Positions 57,461 through 64,000 of a stretch of 64,000 bases of DNA are shown one piece after another. The notes under the pieces were generated by a model that saw only the letters and a list, made by a program, of their open reading frames with translations, had not been told where the DNA came from and did no database searches. Position 1 is the stretch's first letter. Each line of letters opens with the position of its first letter. The position numbers were made by a program, and so were the translations under genes. The DNA lies in assembly GCA_019455065.1 (NCBI GenBank), contig JACFNC010000005.1, positions 186,001 to 250,000 on the forward strand. The letters run 5' to 3'. The DNA comes from Rhodospirillales bacterium (lineage in GTDB: Bacteria > Pseudomonadota > Alphaproteobacteria > Rhodospirillales > Magnetospirillaceae).

Positions 57461-58675
57461 TCAAAAACCGAGGATGGTCCGGGTGCGGAGCGAATAGTTC
57501 TCGAGCCCGAACATTTCGATCGCCATTGCACGGGCGGTGCGGCCCAGCCGTTCGGCCAAGGCATGGTCCTCGCGCAGGCGACGCAGCCATTGCGCCGCGG
57601 CGTCGATGTCGGGGTCCGCCCATCGCTGGTTTGGGTCATGGTAGCTGCCCTGGGGGTCGATGGCGGGGACGAGCCGGCACGGCACCGGGCAGGCGTTTGC
57701 GGCGTTCACGAAATCGGTGGTGGCCGACCAGTCGGTGGCGACCACCGGCGTGCCCAGCAGCATCGCCTCCGCGGCCAGAAGGCCGAAGCCTTCCGCGCGG
57801 TGAAGCGACAGCGCCACGTCGGCGGCGGCAAGCAGGCTGAACACCTCGACCCGGCTCATCGTGTCGGTCACCAACTCGATGTTGGGGGCGTCGGCGATGG
57901 CCGCACGCAGGGCACGCTCGCCATCGGGCCAGACCTGGCCGTTGAGCATCTTGACCACAAGTCGCGCGCCCATGTCCCGATCAAAGGCGCGGCGGAAGGC
58001 GGCCACCGCCGCGAGCGGGTTTTTGCGCTCGAAGCCGGAAGCCATGTTGAACATCGCCACCGCAAGGAACGCGCCGCCGAAACGCCGGCGCAGCGGTGCC
58101 GGGTCGACGCCCTCTGGCAGCGAGATTGGGTGGGGAACGACCCTGACCGGCCCCGCGAAGTCCGCCGCCACGGCCTCGGCGACGAAGCGGCTGGGCACCC
58201 AGACCTCATGCACGTAACGGCATCCGACCCGCCATTCGCGAGGCAGGCGCGGCAACTCCCAGTGCCAGAATCCGATCACCCGCTTCTCGGCCACGATGGG
58301 GCGGCCGAGCCAGCCCAAGGCATAAGGGACGAACGGCCCGCTGACGTGAAGGATAAGGCTGCCCGGACCGGGCTGGACCGGCGGAACGCTGGCCGCAAGA
58401 GGCAATTCGTCGGATCCCAGCAGCGACGGGCTGAGGTCGGCGATGGCGCAAGGAACGTCGGCGGAGGTCAGGGCGGCCAGTTGCAGGCGTGCCGATTCGC
58501 CGAGGCCGCTGGCCGACCGGAAGACGCCCGCCACCACTACCGGCGGGCGGGCGGGCGGGGGCGGCTGTTGCGGGCGTGGCGCCCGCAAGGTGCTCGCGAG
58601 GATGAACGCCCAGCGCCGCGGGCGGCGTGGCAGCAGCGACCAGGCACGGTGAAGGAGACGGCCAAACCCCGTCAT
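57461..58675 (-). CDS. Glycosyltransferase family 4 protein
   Basis: This 404-residue GT-B transferase has a basic/hydrophobic N-terminus (LLHRAWSLLPRRPRRWAFIL), GVFRSASGLGESARLQLAAL as the acceptor-domain start, FNMASGFERKNPLAAVAAF at the domain junction, and E-x7-E in HRAEGFGLLAAEAM. The start MTGFGRLL at 58675 is preferred; the longer frame upstream is Arg/Ser-rich without family character. The donor is unknown. It is probably co-oriented with the unknown 533-residue gene and XRE regulator upstream. Confidence 0.87.
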   Translation of the reverse strand: MTGFGRLLHRAWSLLPRRPRRWAFILASTLRAPRPQQPPPPARPPVVVAGVFRSASGLGESARLQLAALTSADVPCAIADLSPSLLGSDELPLAASVPPVQPGPGSLILHVSGPFVPYALGWLGRPIVAEKRVIGFWHWELPRLPREWRVGCRYVHEVWVPSRFVAEAVAADFAGPVRVVPHPISLPEGVDPAPLRRRFGGAFLAVAMFNMASGFERKNPLAAVAAFRRAFDRDMGARLVVKMLNGQVWPDGERALRAAIADAPNIELVTDTMSRVEVFSLLAAADVALSLHRAEGFGLLAAEAMLLGTPVVATDWSATTDFVNAANACPVPCRLVPAIDPQGSYHDPNQRWADPDIDAAAQWLRRLREDHALAERLGRTARAMAIEMFGLENYSLRTRTILGF

Positions 58676-58859
58676 GGTGCGCCCCGGCAGCCGACTCCCT
58701 TGGTCTCTCGAGGTCTCATTCGTCGGCGCGATGGAGAAAGACGACCACCCGCGCCGCCCACGGGATTCCTGGGCCTGCGGCGCGCCGGAACATTGAGAAG
58801 AATCATTACGCCGAGGGAGGCGAAGCCCATCAAGAGGGGCTTCTCGCAACCGACCGAAC

Positions 58860-60461
58860 TCACACGAAAGCGTGGTCGATCGTCATGACGCCCATGAGGG
58901 TGATGCTGCCGCCATTGGCGAGGTCGACGACCGCCGGGTCGTCCGCATAGTCCATCCACGAAGGCAATTTGCTCTCTTCCACGAACAAAACCCCCGGTGT
59001 GAACGCAAACACATCGAGCGCCAAGTCGCTGCTGTCATACACGACCAGTGTGAGCGGATTCTCGTCGACTGCGTATTTGCGCAAGGTTTCGTTCAGGCTT
59101 GCGGAGAGGATCGGCGCCTCCACCCAGCTATCCGGCGAGTACACGAAATCCGTGATCGTAGTGAGCAAGGGAGCGACGCTCTGGTCATTGCCGGCGAACA
59201 CGATGTCGGCGGCACGCAAAGTCGAAGGTTGCCTAATCCCGGGCAGGGGATCGACGCCGGTACCCGGCGCGATGTCCGGCAAGAGGGACGGTTCGCTCGG
59301 GGCGAGAGGTACAGCGGAAACGATGCTGCCGCCCCCGTCCGTGGTTTCCCCAGGCAAATCCAGGAAGAAGATGTCCAGCGCTTCCTTGCTGATCTCGGCG
59401 AAGTTTATTTTCGGGAACTCGATCTTGACCGCGTCGGCCGCGACCGGCGTGACCTCCTTGACTTCGGCCACCTGGATCAGGTCGATCGACGCCGGTTCGG
59501 CGTCGGCGACCTGAAACCGGACGATCTCGGCATCGTTCTGGAGGGCCTTCTGGGCGAGGTTCTCACCGCCGTCGTGGTTGACGACGTGCGTGCCCGCCGG
59601 ATCCGGTTTCACCTCCGCCACCAGCCTGTCGCCTTTGTCGCCGTCGTGCTCGTGCTTGGCCGGCGGATCGCCGGTGACCTCTTGCGCCGCCTCGCCGTCG
59701 TGACGGTCGCTTTCACCGCTGGAATGCGGCTCGACCGTCGGTGCCGCGGCGACCACGGATACGGTTTTCGACGAAATCTCGTTGGCGGCGATCCGGTCGG
59801 TCTGCTGGGGCGTGTCGTGGTCCTCGGTGGGTTGGCCCTGAACCACCGACATGGCGAAGGCCACCACCGAGGCGAGCGATAGCCCCTGGATGCTGGCCGC
59901 GGCGAATTCGGAATGGCTGTTCTTGTCGTCGGCTGGAGACGGCGGTCCGCCGCGGAAGGCGGCGCTCAGGGCCTCCATCAGGGCGCTCTTCTCGACCGGC
60001 TTGCCGGCCTCGGGGCCGATCCTCGCTTCGACCGGCGAGCCGACCTCTTCGGCGTCCCAGTTCTGCATCTGCTGAAGCGCCGTCGCGACGAAGGCGGTGA
60101 GCACGACAGCCGGATGCAAGAACAACTTCTCGCTCTTTGCCGGCCGCGGCAGCATCAGCGGCTGGCGGTCCACCATCTGGTCGATGATCTGGCGAAAGCT
60201 GGCACCGCGGAAGGTTTCGTCGATGGCGGCGCTGGCGGCGATGAACTGGCCGTCGATGCGTGCGAAGTGGGCGATCACGTCGCCGGTATCGGCGCGGCAG
60301 AAGAGGAACCAGGGATCGCCCTCGTCCGACAGCCCGGCCTCGGTGTCGACCTGGAGGCCGGCACGCCCGAGGATATCGACCACGCGATAGAGCTCGGCGA
60401 GCTCGTCGTTGGTCCAGTTCTGCTTTGTCCTCGCACTCCGGAAAGCGAGAATCGCGGCCAT
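58860..60461 (-). CDS. Unknown 533-residue protein
   Basis: Not recognised functionally. The N-terminal ~105 residues form a conserved-looking globular module (NWTNDELAELYRVVDIL, DEGDPWFLFCRADTGDVIAH, HFARIDGQFIA). A hydrophobic segment near 115-130 (HPAVVLTAFVATAL) and a second near 190-207 follow. Then comes a long acidic, Glu/Asp/His/Pro-rich stretch (210-330) and a low-complexity C-terminal half ending SITLMGVMTIDHAFV. Possible roles are an envelope protein or a type I secretion substrate, given the two exporters nearby; neither is shown. It lies 101 bp downstream of the XRE gene on the same strand. Confidence 0.78.
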   Translation of the reverse strand: MAAILAFRSARTKQNWTNDELAELYRVVDILGRAGLQVDTEAGLSDEGDPWFLFCRADTGDVIAHFARIDGQFIAASAAIDETFRGASFRQIIDQMVDRQPLMLPRPAKSEKLFLHPAVVLTAFVATALQQMQNWDAEEVGSPVEARIGPEAGKPVEKSALMEALSAAFRGGPPSPADDKNSHSEFAAASIQGLSLASVVAFAMSVVQGQPTEDHDTPQQTDRIAANEISSKTVSVVAAAPTVEPHSSGESDRHDGEAAQEVTGDPPAKHEHDGDKGDRLVAEVKPDPAGTHVVNHDGGENLAQKALQNDAEIVRFQVADAEPASIDLIQVAEVKEVTPVAADAVKIEFPKINFAEISKEALDIFFLDLPGETTDGGGSIVSAVPLAPSEPSLLPDIAPGTGVDPLPGIRQPSTLRAADIVFAGNDQSVAPLLTTITDFVYSPDSWVEAPILSASLNETLRKYAVDENPLTLVVYDSSDLALDVFAFTPGVLFVEESKLPSWMDYADDPAVVDLANGGSITLMGVMTIDHAFV

Positions 60462-60562
60462 GAATTTCCGTCCGAATGCCCTGCCGCCCCGCCAAGATGC
60501 GAGGCGAGCCGCCGAGAAGGTATCAGAAGTTGCGGCCGATCGCTACTTGGGAATTACCCCGA

Positions 60563-60862
60563 TCAGCCCTGGCCGAAGAGAAGACGATACGTCTCGGGAT
60601 CGTAATACTTCATCAATTCCTTGACGAACGCGGCCGGCTCCATTCCCAAGGCATGGGCCCAGCGCTCGTAGCGATCGGGAGGAATGCGGCCACGTCCCGC
60701 CTCGAGCTGAGAGATGAAGGTGTAGTAATCGACGCCGACAAGGTCCGCCATCTCGCGCTGCGTGATGTTGCGGCTCTCGCGCAGTCCCTTGAGCCACTTG
60801 CCGGCTTGGCGGCGAAGGGCCTGGACATCATGTGCGGCGCTCTGCTGAGGATGCGAGTACAT
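60563..60862 (-). CDS. XRE-family helix-turn-helix regulator
   Basis: A 99-residue regulator with a Cro/CI-type HTH (LRESRNITQREMADLVGVDY...FISQLEAGRGRIPPDR) and a short C-terminal helix pair. I prefer the ATG at 60862, which has an AGGGTGG Shine-Dalgarno, over the in-frame ATG at 60910. The latter would sit only a couple of bases from the transcription start predicted from the promoter at 60919-60947. An inverted repeat overlapping that -35 suggests autoregulation, and its core recurs at the S-layer promoter. Confidence 0.85.
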   Translation of the reverse strand: MYSHPQQSAAHDVQALRRQAGKWLKGLRESRNITQREMADLVGVDYYTFISQLEAGRGRIPPDRYERWAHALGMEPAAFVKELMKYYDPETYRLLFGQG

Positions 60863-60918
60863 AACCAACCACCCTGTTCCAACCTCGGATGGCGAGTGCT
60901 GACCATCCATAAAGTCAA

Positions 60919-60962
60919 TTTATAGAATCGTTTACGCCCATGTACAAGAGTTACTGTACACG
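60919..60962 (-). promoter_or_regulatory. XRE gene promoter overlapped by an operator-like inverted repeat
   Basis: On the minus strand TTGTAC (60942-60947) and TATAAA (60919-60924) are separated by 17 bp, a good sigma-70 promoter. The inverted repeat CATGTA-N12-TACACG (60939-60962, one mismatch), with two TGTACA palindromes 8 bp apart, covers the -35. The plus-strand core GTTACTGTACA (60950-60960) is identical to 39887-39897 at the S-layer promoter. The site lies 128 bp before manC on the other strand and could act on both genes. Confidence 0.6.
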
Positions 60963-61089
60963 CTAGATAGGCAGGAAAGCCGCGGCACCTGCGCTCCGCC
61001 TTCCCATGCAGGGATGAGGTTGGTAGTGTTTGCCCGCCATTGGCGGGACCCGCTGCCAACCCGTCGGAACAAGCGAGTAAGCGTTATCC

Positions 61090-62529
61090 ATGAGTCGATC
61101 CTCCCCTCCCCGAGACCTCGTGCATCCGATCATCCTTTCGGGCGGAGTGGGGTCGCGATTGTGGCCGCTGTCCCGCGCCCTGTTTCCGAAGCAATTCCTC
61201 AAGCTCACCGGCGATCGCAGCATGATTCAGGACACTGCACTGAGAGTCGCTGGGGCGGGCTTTCACGCGCCGGTCGTCGTGTGCAACCACGAGCACCGTT
61301 TCGCGGTGGCGGATCACATGCATGCCATTGGCCGTCCGCCGGCGGATATCATCATCGAGCCCGTAGGCCGCAACACGGCGCCGGCGGCCGCGGTCGCGGC
61401 TCTCCGTTTGCTCGAGGAGGGCCCCGACTCCTTGATGCTGATCATGCCCTCCGACCATGTGATCGGCGACCCGGCCAGCTTCAGGGCGGCGGTCGACGAG
61501 GCGGCGACGGCGGCGGCGCGCGGCTATCTCGTAACGTTCGGCATCACCCCGCACGCGCCGGAAACGGGCTACGGCTACATCAAGGCGGGCGCAGCGCTTC
61601 CCCATACCGACCGCATCCGCACCGTGGAGCGGTTCGTTGAAAAGCCAGATCTCGAAAAAGCCAGGGCCCATCTCGCGGAAGGGGGCTACAGCTGGAATAG
61701 CGGCATCTTCCTGTTCCCCGCCGCCCGTTTCCTGGCCGAGCTCGAGGCGCGGCGTCCGGCGATGGTTGCGGCCTGCCGGGCCGCCTATGCCAAGGCCCAG
61801 CGCGACCTCGATTTCTGCCGCCTGGACGCCGAGGCCTTCGCCGCCTGTCCGTCGGAATCGATTGACTACGCGGTCATGGAAAACGCCGAGGCGGCGGCCG
61901 TGGTGCCCGTGGAAATGCGCTGGTCCGACGTCGGGGCATGGTCGGCGTTGTGGGACATAGGGGCCAAGGACGAGGCCGGCAACGTCGTCTCCGGCGACGT
62001 CGTCACCGAAGACGTCCGCGATGCGTACATCCGCACCGAGGGACAGGTCGCCGCCGTTCTGGGCCTGAGCAACGTGGTCGTCGTGGCCACCGACGATGCG
62101 GTGCTCGTCGCCGACAAGAGCCGGGCCCAGGACGTGAAGTTGCTGGTCGACCGTCTGGCCCTCGACAAGCGGCTGGAATGCCAGGTCCATACGACCGTAT
62201 ACCGGCCCTGGGGAAGCTACCGCGGCCTGAATTCCGGCGACCGCTACCAGGTCAAGCTCATCATCGTCAATCCGGGAGCCAGGCTCAGCCTGCAGATGCA
62301 CGATCATCGGGCCGAGCACTGGGTCGTCGCCAGGGGCGTCGCCCGGGTGACGCGCGGCGAAGAGAGTTTTCTGCTGGAGGAGAATCAGTCCACCTACATT
62401 CCGCAGCGCACGCCGCATCGCCTGGAAAATCCCGGAACCGAGGCGCTCTACGTCATCGAGGTGCAGTCCGGGAACTATCTCGGCGAAGACGACATCGTGC
62501 GCTTCGACGACGTTTACGGCCGTTCGTGA
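61090..62529 (+). CDS. manC: Mannose-1-phosphate guanylyltransferase / mannose-6-phosphate isomerase
   Basis: This bifunctional 479-residue enzyme makes GDP-mannose. The N-terminal nucleotidyltransferase has ILSGGVGSRLWPLSR near 15-29, PVGRNTAPAAAVA, MPSDHVI and FVEKPD. The C-terminal type II PMI cupin (from about 365) has RPWGSYRGLNSGDRYQVK, LSLQMHDHRAEHWVVARG and YIPQRTPHRLENPG. It supplies GDP-mannose to Gmd (26.7 kb) and to mannosyltransferases of the O-polysaccharide. It is divergent from the XRE gene across the operator-like site and is followed by the SapC-family gene after 16 bp. Confidence 0.95.
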   Translation: MSRSSPPRDLVHPIILSGGVGSRLWPLSRALFPKQFLKLTGDRSMIQDTALRVAGAGFHAPVVVCNHEHRFAVADHMHAIGRPPADIIIEPVGRNTAPAAAVAALRLLEEGPDSLMLIMPSDHVIGDPASFRAAVDEAATAAARGYLVTFGITPHAPETGYGYIKAGAALPHTDRIRTVERFVEKPDLEKARAHLAEGGYSWNSGIFLFPAARFLAELEARRPAMVAACRAAYAKAQRDLDFCRLDAEAFAACPSESIDYAVMENAEAAAVVPVEMRWSDVGAWSALWDIGAKDEAGNVVSGDVVTEDVRDAYIRTEGQVAAVLGLSNVVVVATDDAVLVADKSRAQDVKLLVDRLALDKRLECQVHTTVYRPWGSYRGLNSGDRYQVKLIIVNPGARLSLQMHDHRAEHWVVARGVARVTRGEESFLLEENQSTYIPQRTPHRLENPGTEALYVIEVQSGNYLGEDDIVRFDDVYGRS

Positions 62530-62545
62530 CGGCCGGACCGCGGCG

Positions 62546-63316
62546 ATGTTCCTGAACCCCGTGCCGTTGTCCTTTTCCCGGCATGGCGGCATGCGTCTCA
62601 AGCCGGCGCGCGCCTACGCCCATGCCCGCGCCATGACCATGGTGCCCGTGATGGCGGCCGAACTGGCCCGCGTGGCGCAGGAGATGCCGGTCGGATTCGT
62701 GCGGGACGGCGAGGGGTACGCCCTGGTCGCCCTGCTCGGGCTCGAGCCGGGGCGAAACCTGTTCGTCGGGCCGGACGGGCGTTGGCTGGCCGGCTACGTG
62801 CCGGCGCGAATACGGCAGTATCCCTTCGTCCTGGGCGGGTCCGCGGCGGGACCGACGGTGGTCTGCGTCGACGAAAGCTCGGGACAATTGTCGAAATCCG
62901 AGGGAAGACCATTGTTCGAGGGCGACGGCAGCCCGTCGGCGCTGGTGCGGGAGGTGTCCCGCGTCCTGCAGGAGATGGAGCGGGACCGCGCGGCGACGTC
63001 CCGCGCGGCGGGCGCCCTTGCCGGCCTGATGGTGCCGTGGGAGATGGCGCTCGAAAGCCGCGACGATGCGCGCCGCGCCGGCGGTCTTTTCCGCGTCGAC
63101 GAGACCGCGCTCAACGCGCTCTCGGACGAGGGTTTTCTGGCTTTGCGGCATGCCGGCGCGCTGGGGATGGCGTATGCCCACCTCCTGTCGCTGGGCCGTG
63201 CCGCGGTGCTCCACCGTTTGGCGGCGGCCCAAGCCCGGCGCGCCGAAAGTCGCGCGCCGGCCTCGCCCATGCCCGGCGCGGTCGACGAAAGCGGCGAATT
63301 CGTTTTCGAGTTCTGA
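62546..63316 (+). CDS. SapC family protein
   Basis: A 256-residue soluble protein that I assign to the SapC family from its pattern: FLNPVPLSFSRHGGMRL, the VPVMAAELARVAQEMPVGF block, FVGPDGRWLAGYVPARIRQYPFVLG and VDESSGQLSKSEGRPLFEGDG. SapC is named from the Campylobacter fetus S-layer secretion locus, but in most proteobacteria its function is unknown and it is often a cytoplasmic enzyme-like protein. It follows manC closely. Its presence near an S-layer locus is suggestive only. The stop is 5 bp from the convergent methyltransferase. Confidence 0.83.
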   Translation: MFLNPVPLSFSRHGGMRLKPARAYAHARAMTMVPVMAAELARVAQEMPVGFVRDGEGYALVALLGLEPGRNLFVGPDGRWLAGYVPARIRQYPFVLGGSAAGPTVVCVDESSGQLSKSEGRPLFEGDGSPSALVREVSRVLQEMERDRAATSRAAGALAGLMVPWEMALESRDDARRAGGLFRVDETALNALSDEGFLALRHAGALGMAYAHLLSLGRAAVLHRLAAAQARRAESRAPASPMPGAVDESGEFVFEF

Positions 63317-63321
63317 ACCGG

Positions 63322-64000
63322 TTACAGCCGTTCGCGCCGCGCGCCGAGGCCATTCGGCAGGGCGATGTAGCCGCGGCGCCGCAGGCGGCTTTCGCGGACC
63401 GCGGTCCCCGCATAAATCTGCTTGGCGGCCTCGAGGATGATTACTCCGGCGAAGGTCGGGAACCAGCGCGCCCCCAGTTCCTCCCAGGCCGGCGCCGCGC
63501 GCAGAAGCATGCGTGACGACGAAGGCGGGAGGAACAGCGCCGCCGCTGACTGGAGCGGGGTGAACATGGTGTCGCGCAACAGCCGTGAAAGCTGCGTCGG
63601 GGTGTATGGACGGCCGTTTCCGAACGGGGTGCGTTCCAGCCGTGCCCAGATGCCGCGCCGGTTGGGAACGATCACCAGCAGCCGGCCGCTGTCGCTCAAC
63701 ACCCTCCACGCCTCGCGCATCATGGCCCGAACCTGTTCGGTGGATTCGATCGCGTGCACCATCAGCACCCGGTCGATGGACCGGTCGGGCAGCGGAAGGT
63801 CCGTTTCATCGGCCAGCGCCACCAGCCCCGGCCCCTCGGGAGGCCAAGGCAGCACGCCCTGCGACGGCGGCATCACGGCGAGCACGCGCTCCGCCTCGCC
63901 ACGCATGGGGCGCAGAAAAGGCGTCGCGAACCCAAGGCCGAGCACCCTTTGGCCGGTAAGGTCCGGCCACATCGCGCGAATGCGTCGCCGGATGAGCCGC
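63322..64000 (-). CDS. Class I SAM-dependent methyltransferase, partial (5' end outside window)
   Basis: The frame continues to the window edge without a start: upstream of the ATG at 63972 it reads RLIRRRIRAMWPDLTGQRVL, and the sequence MWPDLTGQRVLGLGFATPFL looks internal to the domain. Methyltransferase features are VLGLGFATPFL (motif I-like), DLPLPDRSIDRVLMVHAIE (motif II/III region) and WRVLSDSGRLLVIVPN. The substrate is unknown. This family is often found beside the glyoxalase II gene in Rhodospirillales (from memory). Annotated as partial. Confidence 0.82.
   Translation of the reverse strand, partial: RLIRRRIRAMWPDLTGQRVLGLGFATPFLRPMRGEAERVLAVMPPSQGVLPWPPEGPGLVALADETDLPLPDRSIDRVLMVHAIESTEQVRAMMREAWRVLSDSGRLLVIVPNRRGIWARLERTPFGNGRPYTPTQLSRLLRDTMFTPLQSAAALFLPPSSSRMLLRAAPAWEELGARWFPTFAGVIILEAAKQIYAGTAVRESRLRRRGYIALPNGLGARRERL

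Overview
The window reads as a contiguous piece of a GC-rich (visibly about two-thirds G+C) alphaproteobacterial chromosome, most likely a Rhodospirillales relative. The basis is a class I lysyl-tRNA synthetase, the metX-metW pair, a chorismate mutase/hisC/prephenate dehydrogenase operon, DUF2125 and TIGR01459-type proteins, and dense CGTCA...TGACG palindromic repeats of the sort common in these genomes. I see no rRNA, tRNA, transposase, phage gene or CRISPR array. The family calls are recognition from memory, not database hits.

Left half (1-26.6 kb), housekeeping and signalling. In order: the 3' part of cobT; a TIGR01459-type HAD protein, pyrD and a DUF952 gene in one overlapping minus-strand operon; a soluble chemoreceptor-like protein overlapping an ODP-type di-iron metallo-beta-lactamase-fold protein; a TerC membrane protein; a NIT/multi-PAS histidine kinase; lysK; an Fe-S DinG/XPD-type helicase; a response regulator/CheC/PAS-GGDEF-EAL operon; a TerB-like gene joined to a beta-hydroxyacid dehydrogenase; a ChaC-like cyclotransferase; a DUF2125 protein; a di-haem cytochrome c; the chorismate mutase/hisC/tyrC operon; and the divergent metX-metW.

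Right half (26.7-64 kb), a cell-surface island. It holds gmd and later manC (GDP-mannose-derived sugars), glycosyltransferases including a 1117-residue protein with three GT-B modules, and a Wzm/Wzt-type ABC exporter with a coiled-coil methyltransferase (ABC-dependent O-polysaccharide). Two complete type I secretion ABC/adaptor pairs flank a 962-residue cysteine-free, Thr/Ala/Gly-rich DUF4214/RTX-like protein, the probable S-layer protein, which is followed by a strong terminator. Directly downstream is a Maf-type (MptE-like, DUF115) putative glycosyltransferase. Next come an FkbM methyltransferase and a NeuB-KdsC-like phosphatase-SDR-aldehyde dehydrogenase-NeuA-transketolase run that looks like a nonulosonic-acid-type sugar pathway. 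A RelE/ParE-like pair, another glycosyltransferase, an unknown 533-residue protein, an XRE regulator, manC, a SapC-family gene and a partial methyltransferase close the window.

Working model (inference): the nonulosonic-type sugar is activated by the NeuA homologue and attached in the cytoplasm to the S-layer protein by the Maf homologue. The protein is exported through one of the two type I systems and anchored on the Wzm/Wzt-exported polysaccharide. An 11-bp identical core inside an inverted repeat occurs upstream of both the S-layer gene and the XRE/manC divergent region, suggesting shared control.
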